DNA from: Caldilineaceae bacterium
Lineage (GTDB): Bacteria; Chloroflexota; Anaerolineae; Caldilineales; Caldilineaceae
Assembly (NCBI GenBank): GCA_026645575.1
Contig: JAPKMW010000062.1
Span: 4,807-68,806, forward strand
Reading direction: 5' to 3'
Length of the DNA: 64,000 nucleotides
In this document: positions 27,833 to 36,478 of the stretch, piece after piece
Layout of the letters: every line of letters begins with the position of its first letter
Position numbering within the stretch: the stretch's first letter is position 1
Notes under the pieces: generated by a model
What the model saw: only the letters and a program-made list of their open reading frames with translations
The model's database searches: none
Told to the model about the DNA's origin: nothing
Made by a program: the position numbers and the translations under genes

Positions 27833-28165
27833 ATGGATGAACTTTTGAAGCCCGAATTTGTTTTGGGTATGGATGAGGAGAGCAAGCGTCTTATCCTGAG
27901 TACCGTCACCCTACAAGAATTTCTTGCTTATGCTACCCCTGAGACCAAACGTTACTTCTTCAAGCAAGAAGATAAAAAGGGAAAATTGGCCGTTTGCGCG
28001 ATGCTGGAAAAGATCTTACAGTAGCGGTTAGGGCCAGCGCCGACAGAAGTAAGCAATGCTTTACCCCAGTATACCCTGGCGGAACTCCCATCCCTCGTCA
28101 ACCCGGCGCTCGATGCCACCACCTGGGCCGACTTTCTGGCCGCTTTGCCGGCAGCCAAACCGTAG
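27833..28165 (+). pseudogene. Second DUF4351-type gene copy, interrupted by an in-frame TAG
   Basis: One frame of 111 codons starts MDELLKPEFVLGMDEESKRLIL and, after a TAG at 28022-28024, continues in the same frame to LAELPSLVNPALDATTWADFLAALP. Both halves align with the C-terminal 110 residues of the preceding gene, where the TAG position corresponds to the residue after LEKILQ. It is therefore a truncated tandem copy killed by one nonsense change and lacking the nuclease-like domain. Confidence 0.7.
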
Positions 28166-28185
28166 ATCAGCGCTGCTCTCTGCGT

Positions 28186-28223
28186 AAAAAGGCGTTGCAC
28201 CCCACTGGTGTGACGCCTTTTTT
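28186..28223. terminator. Rho-independent terminator, probably bidirectional
   Basis: Stem AAAAAGGCGT / ACGCCTTTTT with an inner CACC/GGTG pair, followed by a T-run on the plus strand and by T5 on the minus strand. Confidence 0.75.
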
Positions 28224-28224
28224 G

Positions 28225-28500
28225 TGATTACTGGACATCCCGCCGGATCCAGCACGATAGTATCCGCACCCAGTGGGCACCCGATAAAGCGCCCCAGCGC
28301 CGGATCATGCCACCGCTCGCCGTAGTAGTACAAACCCAGGCGGGCCTCTTCGCGTTGGCCGGTGTAGCGATAGGTGGTGGGGGTTTTAGCGAAGACAATG
28401 TGGTTTTGGCCCCAGGGGCGATGGCGCACTTCGCCCGTTTCCGTGGTGCCGTTGATGGTGTAGGCCTAGCTGCCCAGGTGGTCACCCAGCAGCTAGGCGA
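28225..28500 (-). pseudogene. RHS-repeat core remnant
   Basis: A minus-strand frame reads TINGTTETGEVRHRPWGQNH, then YRYTGQREEARLGLYYYGERWHDPALGRF and GADTIVLDP. This is the conserved end of an RHS/YD-repeat core domain (usually YTGQREE..LGLYYYGARWYDP..GRFIQADTIVP). Only about 90 codons survive; no start, no upstream repeats, and the normal hypervariable tip is replaced by the terminator region. It is debris of a much larger toxin or surface protein gene. Confidence 0.7.
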
Positions 28501-28506
28501 TTTCTA

Positions 28507-28785
28507 TTAGCCCGATAACATTGTAATAACCACCCAAAGCAACACCCCAGATGTTAGCAAAAGTCCAACTGAGTGGGATAGCCTTGTAAACCAGACCGTA
28601 AATAAAGTGGGAGAACCCTCTGTCTCGTTAGAAGCTGGCTTTCTAAATAGGCTTTTCTGAATAGTTAGAAATTCCGTATGTTCTTCGGGCAAAAACCACG
28701 CGGTATAAGCACGTATCGCAAAGACAATGGTGCCAACAAGCGATAGCACAAACATTGCGAATAGATCAAGAGCTGATTCATTCAT
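28507..28785 (-). CDS. Small two-helix membrane protein, unknown
   Basis: 92 residues from ATG 28785 (AGAGGCAAG upstream). Hydrophobic helices lie near residues 9-27 and 73-90, joined by a polar region with FLPEEHTEFLTIQKSLFRK. No family recognised. It lies between the RHS debris and ftsK on the same strand; composition is more AT-rich than its neighbours, consistent with an accessory gene. Confidence 0.55.
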   Translation of the reverse strand: MNESALDLFAMFVLSLVGTIVFAIRAYTAWFLPEEHTEFLTIQKSLFRKPASNETEGSPTLFTVWFTRLSHSVGLLLTSGVLLWVVITMLSG

Positions 28786-28899
28786 CTTGCCTCTCGGATT
28801 AAGAATGTATATGCGAGGTGTGCTAGCAAAGTAACGGCAGGGTACTTTAGGCAGATTCATCGATTAGTGGCACTTTGCATAATCATCTTCCTGATCCAG

Positions 28900-31251
28900 C
28901 TATGCTTCTAGTGCCTCTTGTTCTTCACCATCTTCTTCCTTCTTCAACAGCACTGCCCGCCCCTGCCCACTGCCCAGATCCTCGCCGATGATCCCCTTGG
29001 CGGCCAGTTGTTCCATGAGGCGGGCGGCTTTGGGGTAGCCGATGCGGAGTTTGCGTTGGAGCATACTGGTGCTGCAATTTTTCATGCCCCGCAAGATATC
29101 GATGGCGTCCTGCACCAGTTCGTCTTCGTCCTCTTCCTTGTCCAGCAGACCGGCCCACGGTGCGACCGTTGGCGGTTCACCGGCGCCTTTGGCCTTCCAG
29201 TGTTCCGTCACGGCGGTGATCTCCGGGTCGGTGACGAGACAACCCTGGACCCGTTGTAACTTCGCCACGTCAGGGCGCATGAGCAACATGTCGCCGCGAC
29301 CGAGCAACCGTTCGGCGCCGGGGGTGTCGAGGATGACGCGGCTGTCGATCTGGCTGGTGACGGCAAAGGCGATGCGGGTGGGGAAGTTGGCCTTGATCAA
29401 CCCCGTCACCACATCAGTACTGGGACGTTGGGTCGCCAGGATCAGGTGAATGCCGGTGGCGCGCGCCATCTGCGCCAGGCGACAGATCTGCCGCTCAATG
29501 TCATCGGCGGCGGTCATCATCAGGTCGGCTAATTCATCGATGATGAGGACGATGAAAGGCAAGGGCTGCAGGGCATCCTCGCCTTTGCTTCTTTGTCGTG
29601 CCAGGGCGTTGTACGAATCCAGGTTGCGCACGCCCACCGACTTAAAGAGTTGATAGCGGTCATCCATCTGCAAAAGGAGCCAGGTGAGCGCGCCCATCAC
29701 CTGATCAACCTCGATGATCACCTTGCCCAGCAGGTGCGGAATGCCGTTATAGCCCTGCAACTCGACCATCTTGGGATCGACCATGACAAAGCGCAGCGAC
29801 TCCGGCCCGTGGCGCATGAGCAGGCTGACAATGATGGCATTGACACAAACCGACTTACCCGAACCGGTGGAGCCAGCGATTAACATGTGGGGCGCACGGC
29901 CAATATCCATGACAATCGGCGCGCCGGAGGTATTGCGCCCCAACGCCACCGGCAGCGCCCCCCCGTCTTTAAAAGGCTTGCTTTCGACAATACCGCGCAT
30001 ACTCACCACCACTTTTTCGGTGTTCGGCACTTCGATGCCCACATAGGGCCGCCCCGGCACTGGCGCTTCAATACGCACTGCCGGCACAGCCAGGGCCAAC
30101 GCCAGATCATCAGCCAGACTCACAATGTTGTTGACCCGCACCTTGCGGCGTTGGCCGGCTCGTTCCAGATAGAGCGGCTCGACGCCAAATTGGGTGACAG
30201 TCGGCCCGCTCTCGACATGCACGACGCGGACGGGGACGTTGAAATCTTCCAGTGTGCTTTCAATCAACACCTGGGTTTCGCGCACCCCAACCTCGCGATA
30301 GACGCCCACGTCGGCAATCAAGAGATCGACTTTGGGCAGACCAGCCAGCGATTTTGCGGTTGGCTTTGCTGGTGGGTGCTCCTGTGGGACCGGTGCTTGC
30401 GCCTCCTGAGCGGTATGACTTTTCGGTTGTTTGGAGGCGGCTTTGGTGCGGGAACGGGCGGGGGCAGCGACAACTTCAGCCACGGGTTCGTCTACCGGCA
30501 GCGGCTCGGCAACCGCGTCCGGTCGAATTAATGTCGTCCGCTCACTTCTTCTGGGCTGCGGCTGGGGATACGCTTGATCGGCTGCCACGTAATTTGCCCC
30601 CGTTGGTCGCGTTTCCATCGGCGGCGGACGGACAGCGAAGGCGGATAAGAGCGCGGCCCCTTGGGCCAAACCCTGCTTGACCAGGATCGTCACTGGCGCC
30701 AGGGACGTTGGCACCGTGACCAGATTGCTTGCCAGCGGAGCCAGGTAGATCAGGGGCGTGTAGCGAAAGGTCAAGTACGCGCCGATCACAGCCAGGAGCA
30801 ACACAACCGCTAGCGCCGGCCAGCGCCCTAACCCGGCCATCAACAGACTTCCCAGCGCCCACCCTACCAGACCGCCATTCAACCCATCAAAACGCGCTTC
30901 CCAAGTGACAACCTCATTGTTCCAGAGAAAGGCGGTCATCATGCCGCTGAGAAAGAGCAACTCGGCGCCGACAATGGCCTCAATCCCCCAATAACCGGCC
31001 CGTTCGCCTAACATAAAGACGGCGCCGATGATCAAAAGCGCCACCCCAAACCACCCCGCTGTCCAGCCCAACGCCAGGACGGCATACGGCACCCCGGCAG
31101 TGCTATTGGCGCCGCCGCGCAACAAGGTGAGCAGGATCCCACCGCCGCCGAGGAAGAGGGCCAACCCGATAAATTCCAGCGGCAAGTTCTCTTTGAGATC
31201 CGCCAACCAGGAACGATTGGAGATTTCACTCTTGCGTGTGACACGTCTCAT
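28900..31251 (-). CDS. ftsK: DNA translocase FtsK/SpoIIIE
   Basis: 783 residues. Four or more N-terminal membrane helices (about 26-180), a Pro/Ala-rich linker (about 205-310), then the RecA-like motor with Walker A STGSGKSVCVNA and Walker B FIVLIIDELADLMM, and a C-terminal winged-helix gamma domain (DAIDILRGMKNCSTSMLQRKLRIGYPKAARLMEQL) that recognises polar skewed repeats. It pumps chromosome ends through the closing septum. The gene overlaps the preceding sensor-like gene by four bases (ATGA), so its translation is coupled to it; this upstream partner is unusual. Confidence 0.94.
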   Translation of the reverse strand: MRRVTRKSEISNRSWLADLKENLPLEFIGLALFLGGGGILLTLLRGGANSTAGVPYAVLALGWTAGWFGVALLIIGAVFMLGERAGYWGIEAIVGAELLFLSGMMTAFLWNNEVVTWEARFDGLNGGLVGWALGSLLMAGLGRWPALAVVLLLAVIGAYLTFRYTPLIYLAPLASNLVTVPTSLAPVTILVKQGLAQGAALLSAFAVRPPPMETRPTGANYVAADQAYPQPQPRRSERTTLIRPDAVAEPLPVDEPVAEVVAAPARSRTKAASKQPKSHTAQEAQAPVPQEHPPAKPTAKSLAGLPKVDLLIADVGVYREVGVRETQVLIESTLEDFNVPVRVVHVESGPTVTQFGVEPLYLERAGQRRKVRVNNIVSLADDLALALAVPAVRIEAPVPGRPYVGIEVPNTEKVVVSMRGIVESKPFKDGGALPVALGRNTSGAPIVMDIGRAPHMLIAGSTGSGKSVCVNAIIVSLLMRHGPESLRFVMVDPKMVELQGYNGIPHLLGKVIIEVDQVMGALTWLLLQMDDRYQLFKSVGVRNLDSYNALARQRSKGEDALQPLPFIVLIIDELADLMMTAADDIERQICRLAQMARATGIHLILATQRPSTDVVTGLIKANFPTRIAFAVTSQIDSRVILDTPGAERLLGRGDMLLMRPDVAKLQRVQGCLVTDPEITAVTEHWKAKGAGEPPTVAPWAGLLDKEEDEDELVQDAIDILRGMKNCSTSMLQRKLRIGYPKAARLMEQLAAKGIIGEDLGSGQGRAVLLKKEEDGEEQEALEA

Positions 31252-33254
31252 GAGACAACCGGCTCCTTACTCCGGGCGGTGCGAGTTTCGGGGCGAATTG
31301 CGCGCAGATCCAGTTCGCCGCCATTTTCCTGTTCCATTTCGGTTAAGACCCGCGCCACCTGACCAATGGCCACGCGCTGTTTGCGGTAGAGATCACTTTC
31401 ACTCATTGCCAGCCGGTCGGCGATCTCTCGCACCTTGCGCCCTTCGATGAAACGCATTTCGAGAATGTTGTAGAGTAGCCACTCTGGCGCACTCAGGTTA
31501 GGTTTACCCTCTGGTCGCAACTTTTCAATGGCCGCCCCCAAGACCAGGCGCAATGCTTTGGTGGGATCGCCATCAGAATGATTGACCGAATCGTTCACGA
31601 CGCGCAGTTTGACCAGTGGACTGAGGGTCAACTTGGGGCCGCCCCAGTAATGACTCAACGCATCTTTCACCCAGGTTTCAAATTCGGGGCTATGAATCGG
31701 GCTGGGATCAAGTAATGCTTGCACTGGTGTCGTGTCGCTCTCGCTGGCGCTATAGGGAGAGAGGCTACGCCATTGTTGAATCCGGTCAATATCAGGGATG
31801 ATCTGGCGCAGCGAGACAAAGACCCCTTGTTGCAATTTGCGGTCGGCCAGGGCGCTGGCAATGCGTTGTAACATCTTGGTCAGGACAGCAGTCTCATCCT
31901 GGGCGAGCAAAGGGGTTGCCGTGCGCGCTTTTACACCGAGTAAACCCAACACCCGTTGGTTCTTGTCCCCGTTAGTTGTCGGTTCGAGCAGCGGCCAGAT
32001 CCAAAAACCAGCATGGGCGACCGGGCGCAGCTTGCCCTCCTGGCGCAGCGCCCGGTTGAGCGCATCGTTCCAATCTTTCACGGCGACAATCTGGTTCCGA
32101 CTTTCGTCCGGCCCCACGGTTGCCTCTAAAATTAGATCCGGCCCCACTACGGCGGCGGCAAAGCCAGCGGGGACGCGCAATAATTCACAAAGCGCAATCA
32201 AATTGTTCTCTAGAAATTCCCGCAGATCGCTGGAAGTCAATAGGCGGCGATCCAGTTCGCGCAGCCAGGCCACCTCTTCGCGATCTTCGCGATAGACCAA
32301 CCAATCCACCCAATTCTTGGTCACACTCAGAAAAAGCTGGCTCACAATGATCACACCAGTGATCACGCTAAACAGCACCATATCACGCGGCAGGCCGAGA
32401 ATGTTTTCCACTGTCGGCAAGGTCTGCACGGCGAGAATCACCAGAATGGCGACAATCGGCCCGCGCATAAAGAAGCGCATCAAGCGATAGCGCACCACGC
32501 GATCAGGCGTCAGCACATTGAAATAGACCACGGTGTAACTCATCAGCACGAGCAAGAAGGCGACGGTTATATTGCCAAGGAGAGAAAGTAACAGCACCGG
32601 CAGGCTAACTTGCGAAGCGACCATCACCCGGCTCAAGACGACCAAATAGGGGAAGACGCCAATCGCCGGGGCCGCAAAGCCCAGCAGGAGATAGGTCATC
32701 CGCATACGTGTACGTTCAGTCAAACAACGGGAACGGGCTTTCCAGATATTGCGCAAGGCGAGCAAAACAGTCGAGACAAAGTAGAGCAGAAAGAATTCCA
32801 GGTATGACCCGGCTGCCAAATAGTTGATCGGTGGACTAAAGCGCACGTTCCCAACAATCCGGTTACTAAAGAGCGCGGCAACCGCGCCTAATACCCCAAG
32901 AGCGACAATCAGCGCAGCCACCCACCGGCGACGCCCAGTGCGATAGTTGGTTGTCTCCAAAACAGCTAGGGAGAAAAGATAGTAGGCCGCCGGCGCAAAG
33001 GCAACCCCCAGCCATTGAAAACGCAACCAGCGCTCGGCCGATTCCGCCGTGATCACGCGATCAATGGCGACATCGCTGGCATAGACCACCATGACACAGG
33101 CCAATAGGAGGGCAAAGCGCCGGGCGACCGGACTGAGAAAGTTATAGGTAAAGGTGTAGGCCATGAGCGAAAAGGCCAAAATCACCACAATTGATGAGAG
33201 CGCCACATTGCTGAAATTGAGCAAGTGGGTTACGGTAAAGAGTGAATCGTTCAT
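31248..33254 (-). CDS. Multi-TM sensor with GAF-like region and C-terminal HTH
   Basis: 668 residues. The first 310 contain about nine hydrophobic helices; the first seven resemble the histidine-kinase N-terminal 7TM region. A middle region (about 330-500) looks GAF-like (RELDRRLLTSSDLREFLENNLIALCELL ... VLTKMLQRIASALADR). The C-terminal part has WLLYNILEMRFIEGRKVREIADRLAMSESDLYRKQRVAIGQVARVL, a sigma70-region-4-like helix-turn-helix. There is no kinase, cyclase or phosphatase motif. This suggests a one-component membrane-bound transcription regulator. It sits in an operon between a single-pass protein (3-base gap) and ftsK (4-base overlap). Confidence 0.65.
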   Translation of the reverse strand: MNDSLFTVTHLLNFSNVALSSIVVILAFSLMAYTFTYNFLSPVARRFALLLACVMVVYASDVAIDRVITAESAERWLRFQWLGVAFAPAAYYLFSLAVLETTNYRTGRRRWVAALIVALGVLGAVAALFSNRIVGNVRFSPPINYLAAGSYLEFFLLYFVSTVLLALRNIWKARSRCLTERTRMRMTYLLLGFAAPAIGVFPYLVVLSRVMVASQVSLPVLLLSLLGNITVAFLLVLMSYTVVYFNVLTPDRVVRYRLMRFFMRGPIVAILVILAVQTLPTVENILGLPRDMVLFSVITGVIIVSQLFLSVTKNWVDWLVYREDREEVAWLRELDRRLLTSSDLREFLENNLIALCELLRVPAGFAAAVVGPDLILEATVGPDESRNQIVAVKDWNDALNRALRQEGKLRPVAHAGFWIWPLLEPTTNGDKNQRVLGLLGVKARTATPLLAQDETAVLTKMLQRIASALADRKLQQGVFVSLRQIIPDIDRIQQWRSLSPYSASESDTTPVQALLDPSPIHSPEFETWVKDALSHYWGGPKLTLSPLVKLRVVNDSVNHSDGDPTKALRLVLGAAIEKLRPEGKPNLSAPEWLLYNILEMRFIEGRKVREIADRLAMSESDLYRKQRVAIGQVARVLTEMEQENGGELDLRAIRPETRTARSKEPVVS

Positions 33255-33257
33255 GGT

Positions 33258-34067
33258 TTAACTAACCCATTCAATAGTTTCGTTGACAATCACCCACATA
33301 TTGCGCCGCTTTTGCAGTTGCAGATGAAAACCGCCGCCAACCGTGGGCGTGCGCCGAATATGCAACGTCACTTCGGCATCATTTACTGTTTGAAAGTGGA
33401 TCGGCTCCATCTCAATCACCGGCCCTTCCGGCGGCATGGCCGGTTCATCAGGCATCAACCACAAGACCTCGCCCTCAAAACCCAGATTACCTTGGACCTC
33501 GGCGGGATGGCAACGGAGGCGCAATTGGGCCGGGCGACCATCGCTGTTAGGTTCCAAATGGCGTAAGACCCCCAATTTGTGTACCAACACGGTGCGCCGG
33601 ATGCGCAGGGTATCCGGCTCCTGACGGTCAGCGCTGCGATAGTAACGGGCCAGCGCATAGACCGGGCCAAAGGCATTTTGCTGGCTCAGTTGGTGTAGCA
33701 ACTCCTCACGGATGCTGCCCCAGCGATAGCGCCACTCTTTGGTCTGGATCTGGTCGCCATAGTCGAGCAGTTCCAGCGTCGCCTCCGCCCCAATCCGGCT
33801 CAATATGGCAACCGGCGCCAGACGGGCCGGGTCTTGCTTCAAGCGCGCCAGCAGCAGATCGGGCGTTGACTCCACTTCATCGGTATACAGAAAGGAGCGC
33901 CGTGTACTGACGGTAAAATAGATGCCGACTACCACCGCCAACGCCAATAAGCCGACCAGCGTCCAGGCGACCGGGTCCATTGCGTCCAGCACGCGCGGCA
34001 AGGTGGGTAGCGGCCCCCACTCCCACCTTGCAAAAAAATCGCGTACTATTCTTAAAAGCTCTGCCAT
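33258..34067 (-). CDS. Membrane-anchored protein, unknown, first gene of ftsK operon
   Basis: 269 residues. One strong membrane helix (WTLVGLLALAVVVGIYFTV, about 35-53) follows a short cytoplasmic or extracellular N-terminus; the rest is a soluble alpha/beta domain with no motif I recognise (TPDLLLARLKQDPARLAPVAIL; WIVNETIEWVS at the end). Only three bases separate it from the multi-TM/HTH gene, so the three genes to ftsK form one unit. It could act with that protein as a sensing pair; this is inference. Confidence 0.65.
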   Translation of the reverse strand: MAELLRIVRDFFARWEWGPLPTLPRVLDAMDPVAWTLVGLLALAVVVGIYFTVSTRRSFLYTDEVESTPDLLLARLKQDPARLAPVAILSRIGAEATLELLDYGDQIQTKEWRYRWGSIREELLHQLSQQNAFGPVYALARYYRSADRQEPDTLRIRRTVLVHKLGVLRHLEPNSDGRPAQLRLRCHPAEVQGNLGFEGEVLWLMPDEPAMPPEGPVIEMEPIHFQTVNDAEVTLHIRRTPTVGGGFHLQLQKRRNMWVIVNETIEWVS

Positions 34068-34413
34068 AAAAAGAACAAACTAGCCCACTTGGGCCGACTG
34101 ACCAGCCAAACGGTCAGGCCAGTCTTCAAAATAGACAATGATGCTATTTTACCATACGTTGGCGACAAACTCATGTTTCTACGGTTGCAAAGTGGATTGT
34201 GTGAAAAGTTAAAAGATGATGAGAATGGAAGCAATGCCACAACCCTACGCAAACATTATCCATATATTATACATAGTCTAGACAAAATATAAACAAAGCG
34301 TGCGCAAACTCGTTTTCTTAGGAAAAGTGGCCGGTAGCGCCACTAGAATCTGTCAAGTTCACCAACAAATATCGTCAACCATTGTCAACCATACTGACCC
34401 AAAAGGAGAACGT
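34068..34413. other. Intergenic region between divergent operon and FAS1 lipoprotein gene
   Basis: About 345 AT-rich bases that must hold promoters for both directions. TATATATTATACAT near 34260-34275 is a -10-rich stretch; no reliable -35 pairing was found. No gene seen. Confidence 0.45.
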
Positions 34414-35430
34414 ATGAAACAGAGTTCGCTTTATACCGCCGCCCTTGCCTTGATGCTCTTTGCCACCGCTTGCGCCCCCGTAGCGGCGCCGACTGCCCCC
34501 GCCGCCGAACCGACTGCAACTACCCCCGCCGCCGAGGCGCCTGCTGCGGAAGCGGCAACCGCCGACATTGTGGATACGGCTGTTGCCGCCGGTAGTTTCA
34601 CCACCCTGGTAGCCGCCGTGGAAGCCGCTGGTCTGGTCGATACCCTCAAAGGTGAAGGGCCATTTACCGTCTTTGCGCCCACCGACGACGCCTTTGCCGC
34701 CATTCCGAACGAAACCCTCGATGCCTTATTAGCCGATCCTTCCGGCGACCTAACCCAGATTCTGCTCTATCATGTGCTTGCCGGTAAAGTCATGGCGGCT
34801 GATGTCACCGATGGTCTCGAAGCTGCCACCGTGCAGGGCGCGCCGGTCAACTTTAGCGTAGCCGATGGCGTCGTCAAGATCAATGATGCCACCATCGTCA
34901 CCACCGACATCGAAGCCAGCAACGGCGTCATTCATGTCATCGACGCGGTCATTATGCCACCGGCAGAGGAAGCCGCCGCCCCGACAGCCGCGCCAGCCGA
35001 AGAAGCCGCCGCCCCGGCTGCTGACATTGTTGACACCGCGATTGCCGCCGGCAGCTTCACCACGTTGGTGGCCGCCGTGGAAGCTGCCGGTCTGGTCGAT
35101 GCCCTCAAGGGCGAAGGGCCATTCACCGTCTTCGCCCCCACCGATGATGCCTTCGCCGCCCTACCGCAAGGAACCATTGATGCCCTGTTGGCCGATCCCT
35201 CCGGCGATTTGACCCAAATCCTGCTCTACCATGTGATTGAAGGCAACGTGATGGCCGCTGATGTCACCGATGGTCTCGAAGTGCCAACCCTTCAAGGCGC
35301 GCCAGTCACTTTCAGTGTGGCCGATGGCGCCGTGACGATCAACGATGCCACGATTGTCACTACCGATATTGAAACCAGCAACGGTGTCATTCATGTCATC
35401 GATGCGGTCATCATGCCGCCGGCACAATAA
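34414..35430 (+). CDS. Lipoprotein with two near-identical FAS1 (fasciclin) domains
   Basis: 338 residues from ATG 34414 with AAAAGGAGA seven bases upstream. Lipoprotein signal [19 protein letters not shown], then an Ala/Pro/Thr/Glu-rich spacer, then two FAS1 domains of about 135 residues each (starting [17 protein letters not shown] and [17 protein letters not shown]), joined by a second Ala/Glu-rich spacer. FAS1 hallmarks H1 ([14 protein letters not shown]) and H2 ([11 protein letters not shown]) are present in both. FAS1 domains mediate adhesion at cell surfaces. The domains differ at only a few positions, so the duplication is recent. A terminator follows. Confidence 0.9.
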   Translation: MKQSSLYTAALALMLFATACAPVAAPTAPAAEPTATTPAAEAPAAEAATADIVDTAVAAGSFTTLVAAVEAAGLVDTLKGEGPFTVFAPTDDAFAAIPNETLDALLADPSGDLTQILLYHVLAGKVMAADVTDGLEAATVQGAPVNFSVADGVVKINDATIVTTDIEASNGVIHVIDAVIMPPAEEAAAPTAAPAEEAAAPAADIVDTAIAAGSFTTLVAAVEAAGLVDALKGEGPFTVFAPTDDAFAALPQGTIDALLADPSGDLTQILLYHVIEGNVMAADVTDGLEVPTLQGAPVTFSVADGAVTINDATIVTTDIETSNGVIHVIDAVIMPPAQ

Positions 35431-35524
35431 GCAATTCCCGTAGGGGCGCGCCCTTACGGTCGCCCCACGGTTGTCGGGAAAACAGGGCAACCGCAAGGGT
35501 CAGTTGCTTTCTAGGCGCCTACAG

Positions 35525-35563
35525 AAATGGGTCGTGGCATTTGCTGCGACCCATTTTTATTTT
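35525..35563 (+). terminator. Rho-independent terminator
   Basis: Stem AAATGGGTCG / CGACCCATTT (35525-35534 with 35547-35556) followed by TTATTTT, about 95 bases after the FAS1 gene. Confidence 0.8.
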
Positions 35564-35635
35564 CCGAAATCGTGAACCCATCAGGTATAATGACGGCCAC
35601 TTTACAAAACATGGCAAAAGGGAGTTATTGCAGCA

Positions 35636-36478
35636 ATGGAGCAAACTGCTCACCAATTCGTTGCGGTCGCGCCGGGGTTGGCCTGTGGTGCGCCGATCCC
35701 TGAGGGTTGGTTTTCGATTAGCAAGCGGCCTTTATTGATCCTGGTCGGCGTCACCGGCGTCGGCAAAAGCACCACGTTGGATTTTTTGCAGCAGAGCGCA
35801 CTACGCTTTTCCCTGCTGCCCGACCGGCGGGAGTTGACCGATCGTTTGATCATTGGCTATCTCCAAACCGTAGATGGCTTGCCCGTTCAGCCGGTGAAAG
35901 ATCGGCGCGAGCGCTTTGCCTACACGCGGCGCTATCATCAACTCTTTCCCGGCGGTATGAGCCATGCGCTGAGTCAACTGGTGGTTGATACGGCTGCCCA
36001 TCCTGGCTGGCTTTGCTTTGACGGTTTACGAGGCGAAGGGGAAGTGGCTCACGCCGCCCGTGTCCTGCCCGAAGCCCGTTTTGTGGTGCTGGATGCGCCT
36101 GATCTGGTGCGCGTCCAACGGTTGCTGGGACGCGGTGATCGCTTTGACCAGATCAGCAGTAACGGTGTGGTCAGCCCATCAGCAACCGGGCAAAATAGTT
36201 TGGCTGTGGTTGGTGTGGGGGATGGCGATGCACTCTTTACACCGGATGAGACGGCCGCGCTCTTGCAATCAGCGGCGCCACCAGTGGGAACCGGAACAAT
36301 TGCCGTAGAAGAGTTGCGCGCCAAGTTGCAGATTGTGGTCGAAGAGCGGCGCAACTATGACCCGCAAGCGGCGATCGCCTATCTCAAAGCACATGCTTCT
36401 GACCGCACGATCTTGATCGACACGACGAAAGTCGCAGCGGCGGCAGCAGCGCAACAGGTTGTGGATTGGCTCTTATGA
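35636..36478 (+). CDS. P-loop NTPase, kinase-like, function unknown
   Basis: 280 residues. Walker A is VGVTGVGKST near residue 40 (LLILVGVTGVGKSTTLDFL), followed by an Arg-rich region (DRRELTDRLIIGYL; RRERFAYTRRYHQLFPGG) resembling the substrate-binding part of nucleotide or small-molecule kinases, and a second acidic strand FVVLDAPDLVRVQRLLGR. It might be a guanylate-kinase-like or AAA protein; I cannot assign a substrate. Its TGA overlaps the ATG of the next gene (ATGA), so the two products are made together, which suggests a shared pathway. Confidence 0.7.
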   Translation: MEQTAHQFVAVAPGLACGAPIPEGWFSISKRPLLILVGVTGVGKSTTLDFLQQSALRFSLLPDRRELTDRLIIGYLQTVDGLPVQPVKDRRERFAYTRRYHQLFPGGMSHALSQLVVDTAAHPGWLCFDGLRGEGEVAHAARVLPEARFVVLDAPDLVRVQRLLGRGDRFDQISSNGVVSPSATGQNSLAVVGVGDGDALFTPDETAALLQSAAPPVGTGTIAVEELRAKLQIVVEERRNYDPQAAIAYLKAHASDRTILIDTTKVAAAAAAQQVVDWLL

